A DNA stretch of 64,000 nucleotides. Source: Pantoea septica. GTDB lineage: Bacteria; Pseudomonadota; Gammaproteobacteria; Enterobacterales; Enterobacteriaceae. Below are positions 37,868 to 48,687 of this stretch, one piece after another. Position numbers and translations under genes: made by a program. A model generated the notes under the pieces. The model was not told where the DNA came from. It did no database searches and saw only the letters and a list, made by a program, of their open reading frames with translations. Where the stretch lies: assembly GCF_002095575.1 (NCBI RefSeq), contig NZ_MLJJ01000025.1, positions 1 through 64,000 of the forward strand, read 5' to 3'. Within the stretch, counting starts at the first letter, position 1. Each line of letters opens with the position of its first letter.

Positions 37868-39106
37868 ATGTCAGAATCAAATCCCTTAATTTCCCGCAGA
37901 AGGCTCCTGCAGGGAACCGGCGCATTATTGCTGCTGAGCGTCAGCCGCACAGGCCTGGCGGCAAAAAATCATATCGTCGCGGTACGCATCTGGCCATCTT
38001 CGACCTATTCGCGCATGACGCTGGAGTCCAGCGTGCCGCTTCACTATAAGCAGTTTGCGCTTTCGCATCCGGATCGGCTGGTTATCGATATCGAGAATAT
38101 GCATCTCAATCCGGTGCTGAAGGGCGTCGACAAGCTGGTGCGCGTCAACGATCCCTTTATTAAAAACGCGCGGGTCGGGCAGTTCGACGCCAATACCGTG
38201 CGCATCGTGCTGGAGCTGAAACGCAACGTCGCGCCGAAAACCTTTACCCTGGCGCCGGTGGCCGGCATCAAACACCGGCTGGTGGTGGATCTCTATCCGA
38301 GCCAGGAGAGCGCTGAAGACGATCCGCTGCTGGCCCTGCTCAAGGATTACAACCAGGGCGATCTGGAGCGCAACGAGCCGGCGAGCGCGCCGCTGCCCGG
38401 CAAGGCGGGGCGCGATCGGCCGATGATCGTGATGATCGATCCAGGGCACGGCGGCGAAGATCCCGGCGCGCACGGCAAATACAAAACGCGCGAAAAAGAT
38501 ATCGTGCTGAAGATGGGGCGCCGGCTCAAGGCGCTGATCGACAAAGAGCCGAACATGAAGGCCTATATGACGCGCAACGAGGATGTGTTTATTCCGCTGC
38601 GGGTTCGGGTGGCGAAAGCGCGCAAGCAGCGCGCCGATCTCTTCGTCTCTATCCACGCCGACGCCTTTACCAGCCGCAGCGCGCGCGGCTCCTCGGTGTT
38701 CGCGCTCTCAACCAAAGGCGCCACTTCAGCGGCGGCGCGTTTCCTGGCGCAAACGCAGAACGAATCGGATCTTATCGGCGGCGTCAGCATGAGCGGCGAT
38801 CGCTATCTCGACCACACCATGCTGGATATGGTGCAGCGCCAGACCATTCACGATAGCCTGGCGTTCGGCAAAGAGGTGCTGCATCGGATGGGCCGCATCA
38901 ACCATCTGCACAAACGCACCGTCGATCAGGCGGGCTTCGCGGTGCTGAAAGCGCCGGATATTCCCTCGATTCTGGTGGAAACCGCCTTTATCAGCAACGT
39001 GGAAGAGGAGCGCAAGCTGCGCACCAGCCGCTATCAGCAGCAGGTGGCGGAGGCCATTTTCCATGGCATAAAGGCTTACTTCGACAAGGGCGGGGCGCGA
39101 CGCTAA
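37868..39106 (+). CDS. amiC: N-acetylmuramoyl-L-alanine amidase, Tat-exported
   Basis: This 412-residue septal amidase cleaves the amide between MurNAc and the peptide stem during daughter-cell separation. A twin-arginine signal ([19 protein letters not shown], residues 8-26) directs folded export. An AMIN domain (about 35-150) targets it to the septum, and an Amidase_3 zinc domain begins at [15 protein letters not shown], with SIHADAF and VETAFISN further on. NlpD normally activates it. E. coli AmiC is 417 aa. Confidence 0.95.
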   Translation: MSESNPLISRRRLLQGTGALLLLSVSRTGLAAKNHIVAVRIWPSSTYSRMTLESSVPLHYKQFALSHPDRLVIDIENMHLNPVLKGVDKLVRVNDPFIKNARVGQFDANTVRIVLELKRNVAPKTFTLAPVAGIKHRLVVDLYPSQESAEDDPLLALLKDYNQGDLERNEPASAPLPGKAGRDRPMIVMIDPGHGGEDPGAHGKYKTREKDIVLKMGRRLKALIDKEPNMKAYMTRNEDVFIPLRVRVAKARKQRADLFVSIHADAFTSRSARGSSVFALSTKGATSAAARFLAQTQNESDLIGGVSMSGDRYLDHTMLDMVQRQTIHDSLAFGKEVLHRMGRINHLHKRTVDQAGFAVLKAPDIPSILVETAFISNVEEERKLRTSRYQQQVAEAIFHGIKAYFDKGGARR

Positions 39107-39154
39107 AACGAGAAGAGGGGATGGCGCAGGCCATCCCGGTTTCAGAGAGCACAA

Positions 39155-39182
39155 AAACAAAAAAGCACCCTTTCAGGTGCTT
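39155..39182 (-). terminator. Terminator for the initiator tRNA pair (leftward)
   Basis: Read leftward, AAGCACC-TGAAA-GGGTGCTT is followed by TTTTGTTTTTG, starting 7 bases after the CCA end of the second tRNA. Confidence 0.85.
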
Positions 39183-39188
39183 AAATGT

Positions 39189-39265
<77 letters not shown>

Positions 39266-39315
39266 TCCGTAGTGCGCATTGCGTCTTTTTCACATTGTCT
39301 CTTCAAAAGAAGAGT

Positions 39316-39392
<77 letters not shown>

Positions 39393-39405
39393 TCCGTGGA
39401 TGCGC

Positions 39406-39433
39406 ACTATACCGCCTGGAGCTGATGATGCAA
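39406..39433 (-). promoter_or_regulatory. Promoter of the initiator tRNA operon
   Basis: Read leftward, -35 TTGCAT (39428-39433) and -10 TATAGT (39406-39411) have a 16-base spacer. GCGC directly follows the -10, a GC-rich discriminator as found in stringently controlled stable-RNA promoters. Confidence 0.75.
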
Positions 39434-39598
39434 CCCCTTTTTAGCGCGAAGCGTCAAATTAAGGACTGTTTGCTGATTATTTTCTCCATCTGGCTAATTA
39501 TCGCACAGCTGCGCGCGCTGAAGGGGCAGGCGGATTTCAATCTGTCAGACGCTTTGCTATCGTCGCGGGGCGAACACTGATGAATAAAAGAGACGGCG

Positions 39599-40750
39599 AT
39601 GAATAAAGGACACTGGGCGAAGTACGCACTTACTGGTGCAATGTTTGCGCTGCTGGCGGGCTGTAGCTCGAAGCCGACCGATCGCGGGCAGCAATATAAA
39701 GACGGCAAGCTGGAACAGCCGCTGGCGCTGGTTAACCAGCCTAATGCCAAAGGTCGGCCGGTGAACGGCAGAGATTTCGGCGAGCAGGTGCGGCAGATCC
39801 AGTCCGCCTCTTCCGCCCTGTATGGACGCCACACCGGCACCTACAGCGCGATTGAAAGCTGGCTGATGGCGGGCGCCGATACGCGCCAGCTGCGCCAGTT
39901 CGGCCTGAACGCCTTCCAGATGGAAGGCACCGACAACTACGGCAACGTGCAGTTTACCGGCTACTACACGCCGGTGGTGCAGGCTCGCTACACGCGTCAG
40001 GGCGAATTCCAGTACCCCATTTACCGCATGCCGCCGCGCAAGCGCGGCGCGAAGCTGCCGAGCCGCGCCTCTATCTATAGCGGCGCGCTGGACGAACGCT
40101 ACGTTATCGGCTGGAGCAATTCGCTGATCGATAACTTTATTATGGATGTGCAGGGCAGCGGCTACGTCGACTACGGCGACGGCCGTCCGATGACCTTCTT
40201 CGGCTATGGCGGCAAAAATGGCTGGGCCTATCACAGCATCGGTAAAGAGCTGATCGATCGCGGCGAGGTTAAGCGCGAGGATATGTCGATGCAGGCGATT
40301 CGCGACTGGGCGGCGTCGCACTCCGAGCAGGAGGTGCGCGCGCTGCTGGAAACTAACCCGTCGTTCGTCTTCTTTAAGCCGGAACCTTATACGCCGGTGC
40401 GCGGCGCCAGCGCGGTGCCGCTGGTGGCGAAGGCCTCTGTGGCGTCGGACCGCTCGCTGATCCCGGCGGGAACCGCGCTGCTGGCGGAAGTGCCGCAGCT
40501 GAACGAAAAAGGCAAGTTCAACGGCAAGTATGAGATGCGCCTGATGGTGGCGCTGGACGTCGGCGGCGCCATCAAGGGCCAGCACTTTGACATCTATCAG
40601 GGCATCGGCCCCGACGCGGCGCATCTGGCGGGCTTCTATAACCATTACGGCCGCGTCTGGGTGCTGAAGGCGGCGCCGGGCGCCGGGCAGCCGCTGTTCA
40701 GCAATCCGCAAAACGGCGATAATGGCTCTCTGTTACTGGGTTCAAACTGA
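39599..40750 (+). CDS. mltA: Membrane-bound lytic murein transglycosylase A
   Basis: This 383-residue outer-membrane lipoprotein cleaves the MurNAc-GlcNAc bond with formation of 1,6-anhydroMurNAc. The lipobox LLAGC places the lipidated Cys at residue 22. The MltA barrel follows (TGYYTPVVQARYTRQGEFQYP) with the C-terminal 3D domain containing the catalytic Asp in the MVALDVGGAIKGQHFDIYQG segment. It is slightly longer than E. coli MltA (365 aa). Confidence 0.94.
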   Translation: MNKGHWAKYALTGAMFALLAGCSSKPTDRGQQYKDGKLEQPLALVNQPNAKGRPVNGRDFGEQVRQIQSASSALYGRHTGTYSAIESWLMAGADTRQLRQFGLNAFQMEGTDNYGNVQFTGYYTPVVQARYTRQGEFQYPIYRMPPRKRGAKLPSRASIYSGALDERYVIGWSNSLIDNFIMDVQGSGYVDYGDGRPMTFFGYGGKNGWAYHSIGKELIDRGEVKREDMSMQAIRDWAASHSEQEVRALLETNPSFVFFKPEPYTPVRGASAVPLVAKASVASDRSLIPAGTALLAEVPQLNEKGKFNGKYEMRLMVALDVGGAIKGQHFDIYQGIGPDAAHLAGFYNHYGRVWVLKAAPGAGQPLFSNPQNGDNGSLLLGSN

Positions 40751-40795
40751 TTTCTCGGCGGGCCGCGGAGCCCGCATGAGGCGACAAGGTTAATT

Positions 40796-41599
40796 ATGAG
40801 TGTGGTTAACGACGCCTGGCGTCAGCGTTTTGGCGGCACGGCCCGTCTTTATGGGCAGGATGCGCTGTCGCGTTTCGCCGCGGCGCACTTCTGCGTGATC
40901 GGCATCGGCGGCGTCGGCTCCTGGGCGGCGGAAGCGCTGGTGCGCACCGGCATTGGCAAAATTACCCTGATTGATATGGATGATGTCTGCATCACCAATA
41001 CCAATCGGCAGATTCACGCGCTGAACGGCAACGTCGGCAAGGCGAAAACCGAGGTGATGGCGGAGCGGCTGCGCGCCATCAATCCCGACTGCGAGGTGAT
41101 CTGCATCGACGACTTCATCACGCCGGACAACACCGCCGAGCTGATGGCGGCGGGCTACGACTACGTGATTGACGCCATCGACAGCGTACGTCCAAAGGCG
41201 GCGCTGATCGCCTGGTGCCGCCGCAACAAGATCCCGCTGATCACCACCGGCGGCGCGGGTGGCCAGATCGATCCGACTCAGATCCAGGTAGCCGATCTGG
41301 CGAAGACTATTCAGGATCCGCTGGCGGCGAAGCTGCGCGAGCGGCTAAAGGCGCTCGGCGTGGTGAAAAACAGCAAAGGCAAGCTGGGCGTCGACTGCGT
41401 TTTCTCGACCGAAGCGCTGATGTATCCGCAGCCGGACGGCAGCGTCTGCGCCGCGCGCAGCACCGCTGAAGGGCCGAAAAGAATGGATTGCGAAGCGGGG
41501 TTCGGCGCGGCCACCATGGTGACCGCTACCTTTGGCTTTGTCGCCGTTTCCCATGCGCTGAAGAAGTTTCTGGCGCGCGCGGCGCGTCAGACGGCGTAG
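40796..41599 (+). CDS. tcdA: tRNA threonylcarbamoyladenosine dehydratase
   Basis: This 267-residue E1-like ATP-dependent enzyme (formerly CsdL) cyclises t6A37 to ct6A37 in tRNAs. The nucleotide-binding motif is VIGIGGVGSWAAEALVRTG (about 32-50), with DMDDVCITNTNRQ and a hydrophobic C-terminal segment for membrane association. It receives sulfur-relay support from CsdA-CsdE, which are convergent just downstream (4-base gap). Confidence 0.95.
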   Translation: MSVVNDAWRQRFGGTARLYGQDALSRFAAAHFCVIGIGGVGSWAAEALVRTGIGKITLIDMDDVCITNTNRQIHALNGNVGKAKTEVMAERLRAINPDCEVICIDDFITPDNTAELMAAGYDYVIDAIDSVRPKAALIAWCRRNKIPLITTGGAGGQIDPTQIQVADLAKTIQDPLAAKLRERLKALGVVKNSKGKLGVDCVFSTEALMYPQPDGSVCAARSTAEGPKRMDCEAGFGAATMVTATFGFVAVSHALKKFLARAARQTA

Positions 41600-41603
41600 A
41601 ACC

Positions 41604-42056
41604 TCAGGCGCGCGCCGCGCGCGCGGCCTCCTGATGTACCGCCTCCGCCAGCGCTTTCAGTCCGCTGCTGCGCGAGGCGCTGAGCTGAGCGCGCAGCCCC
41701 AGTTCGTCAAACAGCTGCAGCGGATCTTCCGCCAGCAGCGCCTGCGGTGTTTTTCCCTCCACGGCGGTCAGCAGCACCGCCAGCAGACCACGCACGATGC
41801 GGCCTTCGCTGTCACCGTAGAAATGCAGCGTGCCGTCGTGACGCAGCTGGCTGCCGAGCCAGACGCGGTTTTCGCAGCCGGTCAGCTCGATGTCGGCAGT
41901 TTTCAGCGTCTCCGGCAGCGCAGGCAGCTGACGGCTGAGCTGGATTAGCTGGCGATAGCGATCCTCCCACTGCTGAAAATGGGCGAACTTCTCTTTCAGG
42001 CCGTCCAGGGTAATCAGATCGCCAAACGGGTGCGGGCCAGTCAGAGCCTGACTCAT
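41604..42056 (-). CDS. csdE: Sulfur acceptor protein CsdE
   Basis: This 150-residue SufE-fold protein accepts persulfide from CsdA at Cys61 ([12 protein letters not shown]). It then supports ct6A formation by TcdA. Its start codon overlaps the csdA stop (leftward), so the pair is coupled. The C-terminus is Arg/Ala-rich ([10 protein letters not shown]), a detail I do not recognise as functional. Confidence 0.94.
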   Translation of the reverse strand: MSQALTGPHPFGDLITLDGLKEKFAHFQQWEDRYRQLIQLSRQLPALPETLKTADIELTGCENRVWLGSQLRHDGTLHFYGDSEGRIVRGLLAVLLTAVEGKTPQALLAEDPLQLFDELGLRAQLSASRSSGLKALAEAVHQEAARAARA

Positions 42057-43267
42057 GCTTCCTCCTCAGACAGCAGGTCGAGCGCGGTATAGACGGCGCG
42101 CGTCAGCGCGTCGACATCCTGTAAATTATTATAGGGTGCGAAAGAGACGCGCAGCGTGCCGCTCACGCCCAGCGCCGCCATCAGCGGCTGCGCGCAGTGC
42201 TGGCCGGCGCGCAGCGCGATGCCCTGTTCCGCCAGCAGCGTAACGATGTCGCTGTGGTGCACGCCTTTGAAATCAAACGCCAGCACGCTCGTCCGGCCCG
42301 CGCGGTAGCTGCGGAAACCGGGAAACTCGCCCAGCTGCTCTTCAGCCAGGCTGGCAAGCTGCTGGCTCCACATCTCCGCCTTCAGCCTGTCGTGCTGCTC
42401 AAACCAGCTTAGCGCGGCGCTAAGTCCCACTACGCCCGCCACGTTCGGCGTGCCGGCCTCGAAGCGCCAGGGCGCGGGCTGCGGCGTGAAGCCGTTAAAA
42501 TCGACATGGGTCAGCATTTTACCGCCGCCTTGCCACGGCGACATCTCCTCCAGCAGCTCGGCTTTGCCATAGAGCGCGCCGATGCCGGTCGGGCCGTAAA
42601 CTTTATGGGCGGAGAAGGCGTAGAAATCGATATCCAGCGCCTGCACGTCGGTTGGGCAGTGCGCCACGCCCTGCGCGCCGTCGACCATGACTTTCGCGCC
42701 GACGCCGTGCGCCAGTGCGATAGCCTGCGCCAGATCCGGACAGCCGCCGGTGACGTTGGACATCTGGCCGATCGCCAGCAGGCGGGTGCGCGCGTTAAGC
42801 AGCGACGGCAGCAGCGCCATATCCGGCAGGCGATCGGCACCGATAGGCCATTTTACCACCTTCGCGCCGCGCGCCTGCGCCGCCATCAGCCAGGGCACCA
42901 GATTAGCGTGATGCTCCGCCTCGCTCACCAGGATCTCGTCGCCGGCCTTCAGCCGCGGCAATAGCCAGCCGTTAGCGACCAGATTGATCGCCTCCGTGGT
43001 GCCGCGCGTCCAGACGATCTGATGGCCATGCGCCGCATTAAGCAGGCGCGCTACCTGATGCCGCGCCTGCTCGTAGCGCTCGGTAAGCTGACGCGCCGCC
43101 CCGTACTGGCTGCGATGCACGGTGCCGCCGCTCAGGCTGTAAAACTGTTGCGTGGTATCAATCACCGCCTGAGGCTTGAGCGTCGTGGCGGCGCTGTCGA
43201 GATAAACACCGGCGTCGCTCAGCGCGGGAAACTGCTGGCGGAAGGCGGTGGGATTGAATGCGGTCAT
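42053..43267 (-). CDS. csdA: Cysteine desulfurase CsdA
   Basis: This 404-residue class V aminotransferase-fold PLP enzyme releases sulfur from cysteine as a persulfide on Cys358 ([11 protein letters not shown]). The PLP lysine is in [15 protein letters not shown], and HHANLVPW supplies the ring-stacking His. The start [16 protein letters not shown] (43265-43267) is fixed by family match; a longer open frame upstream is dismissed. It is co-transcribed with csdE. Confidence 0.94.
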   Translation of the reverse strand: MTAFNPTAFRQQFPALSDAGVYLDSAATTLKPQAVIDTTQQFYSLSGGTVHRSQYGAARQLTERYEQARHQVARLLNAAHGHQIVWTRGTTEAINLVANGWLLPRLKAGDEILVSEAEHHANLVPWLMAAQARGAKVVKWPIGADRLPDMALLPSLLNARTRLLAIGQMSNVTGGCPDLAQAIALAHGVGAKVMVDGAQGVAHCPTDVQALDIDFYAFSAHKVYGPTGIGALYGKAELLEEMSPWQGGGKMLTHVDFNGFTPQPAPWRFEAGTPNVAGVVGLSAALSWFEQHDRLKAEMWSQQLASLAEEQLGEFPGFRSYRAGRTSVLAFDFKGVHHSDIVTLLAEQGIALRAGQHCAQPLMAALGVSGTLRVSFAPYNNLQDVDALTRAVYTALDLLSEEEA

Positions 43268-43463
43268 GCTTTGTCTCGTCATACAAATAAACAGGGCCAG
43301 ATCAAAAGCCTGGCTCTCTCCTGGCAAAGCTGTAAAAGCGCGTTATGCTGATTAATGCAAGGTTTAAACCAAAACCCGCACAAGGAGCAACCTTCTTTAG
43401 TCGATTTGACTAGGGTTAGCCAACGCGGGCGGTTTGATGCAATCATCTACAAGGAGATAGAAA

Positions 43464-43685
43464 ATGAAAAAACTTTCAGCAGTGCTGGCTGTCTGCGCTA
43501 TGGCTTTTACTCTGGCCGCGTGTTCAAGCAATTATGTTATGCATACCAATGATGGTCGCACCATTGTTTCAGAAGGCAAGCCTTCCGTAGACAGCGATAC
43601 CGGTATGATCAGCTATAAAGACGCTAACGGCAACAAGCAGCAGATTAACCGCTCCGACGTCAAAGAGATGGTTGAGATGCAGTAA
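43464..43685 (+). CDS. ygdI: YgdI/YgdR family small lipoprotein
   Basis: This 73-residue DUF903 lipoprotein has lipobox TLAAC with Cys20, then SSNYVMHTNDGRTIVSEGKP. It is a paralogue of ygdR at 15309-15527 and shares its NYVM/DYVM and SEGKP/TEGKP blocks. AAGGAG lies 8 bases before the ATG. Function is unknown. Its 3' end faces the terminator of GcvB. Confidence 0.92.
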   Translation: MKKLSAVLAVCAMAFTLAACSSNYVMHTNDGRTIVSEGKPSVDSDTGMISYKDANGNKQQINRSDVKEMVEMQ

Positions 43686-43708
43686 GCGCTTCGGCGTCTG
43701 CTGCAGGC

Positions 43709-43907
43709 AAAAAAAAAGCACCGCAATTTGCGGTGCTATTCAAAATCACTATGGACAGACAGGGTAAATCTACAGGAATTAAAAGCTTGATCTTCAAGCG
43801 TCAGATCAAAATGCAAACACAACATCACGACCACAAGCCAAAAGCTTCCCGGAAATCTGCGAACTCACTCACAAATCCTGAAATCTTTTCGTTCCGGCTC
43901 AGGAAGT
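43709..43907 (-). ncRNA. gcvB: GcvB small regulatory RNA
   Basis: This leftward RNA of about 199 nt begins ACTTCCTGAGCCGGAACGAA, as in E. coli GcvB. It keeps the G/U-rich R1 seed (GTGATGTTGTGTTTGC) that pairs with amino-acid transporter mRNAs, and the R2/3' block ACCCTGTCTGTCCATAGTG. It ends in the hairpin GCACCGCA/TGCGGTGC plus nine T. The -10 TATAGT (43914-43919) and -35 TTGAGG (43937-43942) have 17-base spacing. It is divergent from its activator gcvA and acts with Hfq. Confidence 0.94.
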
Positions 43908-43951
43908 GCGGCAACTATAGGTATTTGCTGGAGCTTCCTCAACGGACAATT

Positions 43952-43957
43952 TATAAT
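43952..43957 (+). promoter_or_regulatory. -10 element of gcvA
   Basis: A consensus TATAAT lies 80 bases before the gcvA start, in the gcvB-gcvA promoter region. No good -35 is visible at 16-18 bases. The gcvB promoter lies only about 10-30 bases away on the other strand, so GcvA could control both from shared sites. Confidence 0.55.
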
Positions 43958-44036
43958 GCCTCGGATTACTAAAACTAATATGTGACCGCTTTTTATAAGC
44001 GCACGCATATTGCCCCTGATCCGAGCACGGAAAACC

Positions 44037-44954
44037 ATGTCGAAACGCCTTCCTCCTCTTAATGCACTCCGCGTGTTTGACGCTGCGGCGCGTCATCTCA
44101 GCTTTACTAAAGCCGCCGAAGAGCTGTTCGTCACGCAGGCAGCCGTCAGCCATCAGATTAAATCGCTGGAAGATTTTCTGGGGCTTAAGCTGTTTCGCCG
44201 GAGAAACCGTTCGCTGCTGCTGACGGAAGAGGGGCAAAGCTACTATCTCGATATCAAAGAGATTTTCAGCGCGCTCAACGACGCGACGCGCAAACTTCAG
44301 GCGCGTAGCGCAAAGGGCGCCTTAACCGTCAGCCTGCTGCCCAGCTTTGCCATTCAGTGGCTGGTGCCGCGCCTCTCCAGCTTTAATATGGCTTATCCGG
44401 GCATCGACGTGCGTATTCAGGCGGTCGACCGCGATGAAGAGAAGCTGGCCGACGACGTCGATGTGGCGATTTTCTACGGCCGCGGAAACTGGCCGGGACT
44501 GCGAGTGGAAAAACTTTACGCCGAATACCTGCTGCCGGTCTGTTCGCCTGCGCTGATGACCGGCGATAATCCGTTAAAAACGCCCATGGATCTGTCGCGC
44601 TTCACGCTGCTGCATGACGCTTCGCGGCGAGACTGGCAATCCTATATTCGGCAGCTAGGCTTGCAGCATATTAACGTCCAGCAGGGGCCAATTTTCAGCC
44701 ACAGCGCCATGGTGCTGCAGGCCGCGATCCACGGCCAGGGCGTGGCGCTGGCGAACAACGTGATGGCGCAGAGCGAAATCGAAGCCGGCCGCTTGATCTG
44801 TCCGTTCAACGACGTGCTGGTGAGTAAAAACGCTTTTTATCTGGTTTGTCATGACAGCCAGGCAGAACTGGGTAAAATAGCCGCCTTTCGACAGTGGATC
44901 ATCGCGAAAGCCGCCAGCGAACAAGAAAAATTCCGCTTTCGCTACGAACATTAA
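44037..44954 (+). CDS. gcvA: LysR-type regulator of glycine cleavage
   Basis: This 305-residue LysR protein has the same length as E. coli GcvA. It has an N-terminal winged helix-turn-helix (LPPLNALRVFDAAARHLSFT, AAEELFVTQAAVSHQI) and a substrate-binding domain. It activates gcvTHP and gcvB with glycine and represses without. The start at 44037 (MSKRLPP) is set by family match; an ATG in frame at 44010 is rejected. It is divergent from gcvB. Confidence 0.95.
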   Translation: MSKRLPPLNALRVFDAAARHLSFTKAAEELFVTQAAVSHQIKSLEDFLGLKLFRRRNRSLLLTEEGQSYYLDIKEIFSALNDATRKLQARSAKGALTVSLLPSFAIQWLVPRLSSFNMAYPGIDVRIQAVDRDEEKLADDVDVAIFYGRGNWPGLRVEKLYAEYLLPVCSPALMTGDNPLKTPMDLSRFTLLHDASRRDWQSYIRQLGLQHINVQQGPIFSHSAMVLQAAIHGQGVALANNVMAQSEIEAGRLICPFNDVLVSKNAFYLVCHDSQAELGKIAAFRQWIIAKAASEQEKFRFRYEH

Positions 44955-45004
44955 CTTATTGATTTCTGTAGCCTGATGTACAGATGCACCTTGAGGATAG
45001 TCAG

Positions 45005-45400
45005 ATGTCCAGTCGTGCCATGTTTATTTTTGCCGCCATCAGCGGTTTTTTGCTGGTGGCGTTTGGCGCTTTTGGCGCCCACGTTTTAAGCCGTTCTCTG
45101 GGGCCGACCGAAATGGCCTGGATCCATACCGGGCTGGAGTATCAGGCGTACCATACGCTGGCGGTCATCGGTCTGGGTGCCGCGATGCTGCGCCGCGCTA
45201 ATCTCTGGTTTTACTGGAGCAGCGCCTTTCTTGCCCTCGGCGTCGTGCTGTTTAGCGGCAGCCTCTACTCTCTGGCGCTGTCGCATCTGAAGTTTTGGGT
45301 TTTTGTTACGCCGGTCGGCGGCCTCTGTTTCCTGGTCGGCTGGTTTCTGATGTTGATTGGCGCGCTGCGTCTTAAACGAAAGGCAGATCGCCATGAATAA
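45005..45400 (+). CDS. ygdD: DUF423 inner-membrane protein
   Basis: This 131-residue protein has four hydrophobic helices. [14 protein letters not shown] near residues 20-33 and [16 protein letters not shown] near 43-58 are the DUF423 signature. Function is unknown. Start MSSRAMF with GAGGA upstream equals the E. coli protein in length. Its 3' end overlaps rlmM by 8 bases. Confidence 0.92.
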   Translation: MSSRAMFIFAAISGFLLVAFGAFGAHVLSRSLGPTEMAWIHTGLEYQAYHTLAVIGLGAAMLRRANLWFYWSSAFLALGVVLFSGSLYSLALSHLKFWVFVTPVGGLCFLVGWFLMLIGALRLKRKADRHE

Positions 45401-46493
45401 AGTTTTACTCTATTGCCGTCCCGGATTTGAAAAAGAGTGCGCTGCGGAAATCGCCGCCTGCGCCGCCGAACGTGAAATCTACGGTTTCCCGCGGGTAAAG
45501 GAGAACAGCGGCTATGTGCTGTTCGAGTGCTATCAACACGAAGACGCCGATCGCCTGGCGCGCGATCTGCCTTTCGATACGCTGATCTTCGCCCGTCAGA
45601 TGCTGGTGGTCGGCGAGTTGCTGAAGGATCTGCCGCCAGACGATCGCATCGCCCCGATTGTCGGCATGCTGACCGGCGTGGTAGAGAAGGGCGGCGAACT
45701 GCGCGTCGAGGTGCCGGATACTAACGAAGCGAAAGAGCTGACGAAGTTTTGCCGCAAGTTTACCGTGCCGCTGCGCGCCAGCCTGCGCGAAGCGGGGATC
45801 CTGCTGAACTATGAAAGCCCGAAGCGACCCGTGGTGCACGTCTTCTTTATCGCGCCTGGCGCCTGCTACGTCGGCTACTCTGTCGTCGGCAACAATTCGC
45901 CGTTCTATATGGGCATTCCGCGCCTGAAATTCCCGGCCGATGCGCCGAGCCGCTCGACCCTGAAGCTGGAAGAGGCGTTTCACGTCTTTATTCCCGCCGA
46001 TGAATGGGACGAGCGCCTGGCGGGCGGCATGCACGCGGTCGATCTCGGCGCCTGTCCCGGCGGCTGGACCTATCAGCTGGTGAAGCGCAGCATGTGGGTT
46101 GACGCGGTGGATAACGGTCCGATGGCGCCAAGCCTGATGGATACCGGGCAGGTTACCCACTGCCGCGAGGACGGCTTCAAGTTTCGCCCGACGCGCAACA
46201 ACAACGACTGGCTGGTGTGCGATATGGTAGAGAAGCCGGTGCGCGTCGCCAGCCTGATGACCGAATGGCTGGTCAACGGCTGGTGCCGCGAGGCGATCTT
46301 TAACCTTAAGCTGCCGATGAAAAAGCGCTACGAAGAGGTGACGCAGAACCTGGCGATGATTGACGAGGCGCTGAAAGCGCAGGGCATCAACGCGCAGATC
46401 CGCGCCCGTCAGCTCTACCACGACCGCGAAGAGGTCACGGTGCATATCCGCCGCATCTGGGGCGCCATACCTGGCCGCCGCGACGAACGTTAA
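45393..46493 (+). CDS. rlmM: 23S rRNA 2'-O-methyltransferase (C2498)
   Basis: This 366-residue methyltransferase, the same length as E. coli RlmM, has an N-terminal THUMP-like part and a Rossmann domain with the SAM motif [17 protein letters not shown]. The catalytic K-D-K-E residues include Lys in [11 protein letters not shown]. It modifies C2498 of 23S rRNA. It starts within the end of ygdD and is convergent with xni after 3 bases. Confidence 0.95.
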   Translation: MNKVLLYCRPGFEKECAAEIAACAAEREIYGFPRVKENSGYVLFECYQHEDADRLARDLPFDTLIFARQMLVVGELLKDLPPDDRIAPIVGMLTGVVEKGGELRVEVPDTNEAKELTKFCRKFTVPLRASLREAGILLNYESPKRPVVHVFFIAPGACYVGYSVVGNNSPFYMGIPRLKFPADAPSRSTLKLEEAFHVFIPADEWDERLAGGMHAVDLGACPGGWTYQLVKRSMWVDAVDNGPMAPSLMDTGQVTHCREDGFKFRPTRNNNDWLVCDMVEKPVRVASLMTEWLVNGWCREAIFNLKLPMKKRYEEVTQNLAMIDEALKAQGINAQIRARQLYHDREEVTVHIRRIWGAIPGRRDER

Positions 46494-46496
46494 GCG

Positions 46497-47273
46497 TCAG
46501 GCCGGGCGCTGCGGCGCCTGGCCTTCATAGCGCAGCGTTTTCAGATTTCCCTGCAGCACCAGATCCTGCTTCAGCATCGCAACCTGTCGGCTGATTAAGG
46601 CGGACTCACGCCCGGCCTCCAGCTTCGCGCGCCACTTCTCCGGCACCTCGTCAAGCTGCGCATAGATCGCCTCCAGCGAACCAAACGTCTGCAGCAGCGT
46701 TTTTGCGCTTTTCGGGCCGATGCCCGCCACGCCGGGGATCTTGCTGCTGCTGATGCCGCACAGCCCCCAGTAATCGGGCAGTCGCTGCGGCGTGACGCCG
46801 AACTCATTTTCGATAAAGGGCAGATCCAGCCAGCGCTTTTGAAAGTAGTCGCGGATGCGGATCTGCGGCGCCAGCAGCTGGCAGTAGCCTTTGTCGGTAG
46901 AGACGATGGTCGCCTGATGGCCCGCCTGCGCCATTTTTACCGCCAGCGTAGCGGCCAGATCGTCCGCCTCATCCGCCTCGGCGATCCAGCAGCTGACGCC
47001 GACGCGGCGGAACGCTTCCTGCAGCGCGGGCAGTTCGGCATGCAGATCCTCCGGCATCGGCGGCCGGCCGCTTTTATAGTCCGGCAGCAGCTGATGCCGC
47101 CAGCACTGGTGACGCTGTTCGCTGTCGAATACCGCCACGACGTGGGTCGGCTGCGTATGCCCCAGCAGCTGGCGCAGCGCCGCCACGCATCCCTCGACGC
47201 AGGGCGATCCCTGTACTGCGTGCAGACGACGTATCAGGTTGAGCGCGTCCACGATAAGAAGGTGAAATGACAT
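46497..47273 (-). CDS. xni: Flap endonuclease Xni (ExoIX)
   Basis: This 258-residue 5'-nuclease-family protein resembles the N-terminal exonuclease domain of DNA polymerase I. It has metal-binding acidic residues near [25 protein letters not shown] and [10 protein letters not shown], and a helix-hairpin-helix [21 protein letters not shown]. It cleaves flap substrates. In E. coli sdaC and sdaB separate xni from ppnN; here they are adjacent. Confidence 0.93.
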   Translation of the reverse strand: MSFHLLIVDALNLIRRLHAVQGSPCVEGCVAALRQLLGHTQPTHVVAVFDSEQRHQCWRHQLLPDYKSGRPPMPEDLHAELPALQEAFRRVGVSCWIAEADEADDLAATLAVKMAQAGHQATIVSTDKGYCQLLAPQIRIRDYFQKRWLDLPFIENEFGVTPQRLPDYWGLCGISSSKIPGVAGIGPKSAKTLLQTFGSLEAIYAQLDEVPEKWRAKLEAGRESALISRQVAMLKQDLVLQGNLKTLRYEGQAPQRPA

Positions 47274-47313
47274 AAGCTAAACGGCAGCCCGGCAGGACTG
47301 CCTTCCTTGCGGT

Positions 47314-48675
47314 TTATTTAATGATTTCGTAGCAGGGGATATAGGCGGTGCCCGGCAGCTTCATGCGGTGCTGAGCGACGAAGCCCTGCAGCAATTCATC
47401 CATGCGGCGCATAATATCCGGCTCGCCGTGCAGCTTATAGGGCCCTTTTTCGCGGATTTCCCGTATGCCGATCTCTTTCACGTTCCCGGCGACGATGCCG
47501 GAGAAGGCGCGACGCAGATCCGCCGCCAGCTGCTCCGCCGGCTGGCTGGTGTAGAGATTAAGGTTGGCCATATTTTCATGCGTCGGCAAAAACGGCTTCT
47601 GCAGATCGGGCGAGATGCGAATCGACCAGTTGAAGCTGTAGGCGTCGCCGGTTTCGCGGCGATATTCCTTCACCTGCGGCATCGCTTTCTTCATCAGGCG
47701 CGCCACTTCGGCGGCGTCGTCGATAATGATTTTATAGTGACGGCGGGCCGCTTCGCCCAGCGTGTTGACGATAAAATCGTCCAGCACGTGGAAGTAGTCG
47801 GCGCTCTCCTGCGGGCCGGTAAGGATCAGCGGCAGCACCTGCTCGTGGTTTTGCGGGTTCATCATAATGCCCAGCAGGTAGAGCAGCTCTTCCGCCGTGC
47901 CTACGCCGCCCGGGAAGATAATGATGCCGTGCGCGATGCGCACAAAGGCTTCCAGGCGCTTTTCGATATCCGGCATGATGATGAGTTCGTTCACCAGCGG
48001 ATTCGGCGGCTCGGCGGCGATAATCGACGGCTCGGTCAGGCCGATAAAGCGGCTGTCGCGGTAGCGCTGCTGCGCATGGCCTACCGCCGCGCCTTTCATC
48101 GGCGCCTCCATCACGCCCGGCCCGCAGCCGGTGCAGATATTCAGCTCGCGCAGGCCCAGCTGGGTGCCGACGTTGCGGCAGTACTGGTACTCCACCGCGT
48201 TGATGGAGTGGCCGCCCCAGCAGACGACGGTATTCGGGTATTCCCCAATGTGCAGCGCGCGGGCGTTGCGCAGAATAGAGAAAACCTGGTTAGTGATATG
48301 CGCCGAATCATCCGGCGGCGCCTCTTCCATGCCGGCGATCGTCAGCTGGCCGTTAACAAACAGAATGTCGCGCAGCACGGCGAACAGGTTGGCCTGCAGC
48401 GAACGGATAATGCGTCCGTCGACAAACGCCTCTTCCGGCGGATTGATCAGTTCCAGCTTGACGCCGCGTTCGCGGCGCAGCACGTTGATGTCGAAATTTT
48501 CAAAGCGGGAAAGCAGTTCGTGGCTGCTGTCGGTCTGGCTGCCTGAATTCAGGACGGCAAGGGAGCAGTTGCGAAACAGCTGGTAAAGGTCGCTGCTCGC
48601 GGTGCGCTTGAGCATGTCCACTTCCAGCTGAGAGAGCAGATCCATCGAGCCAAGAGGGCTGATATGCGTAATCAA
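47314..48675 (-). CDS. ppnN: Pyrimidine/purine nucleotide 5'-monophosphate nucleosidase
   Basis: This 453-residue LOG-family protein splits nucleoside monophosphates into base and ribose-5-phosphate. (p)ppGpp stimulates it in E. coli. The LOG motif is visible as [19 protein letters not shown] (PGGxGTxxE), with [16 protein letters not shown]. The start is a TTG at 48673-48675 ([11 protein letters not shown]) preceded by GGAG. Family conservation begins exactly there, so the longer upstream frame is not used. Leader hairpins precede it. Confidence 0.93.
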   Translation of the reverse strand: MITHISPLGSMDLLSQLEVDMLKRTASSDLYQLFRNCSLAVLNSGSQTDSSHELLSRFENFDINVLRRERGVKLELINPPEEAFVDGRIIRSLQANLFAVLRDILFVNGQLTIAGMEEAPPDDSAHITNQVFSILRNARALHIGEYPNTVVCWGGHSINAVEYQYCRNVGTQLGLRELNICTGCGPGVMEAPMKGAAVGHAQQRYRDSRFIGLTEPSIIAAEPPNPLVNELIIMPDIEKRLEAFVRIAHGIIIFPGGVGTAEELLYLLGIMMNPQNHEQVLPLILTGPQESADYFHVLDDFIVNTLGEAARRHYKIIIDDAAEVARLMKKAMPQVKEYRRETGDAYSFNWSIRISPDLQKPFLPTHENMANLNLYTSQPAEQLAADLRRAFSGIVAGNVKEIGIREIREKGPYKLHGEPDIMRRMDELLQGFVAQHRMKLPGTAYIPCYEIIK

Positions 48676-48687
48676 ATGAACTCCGTT

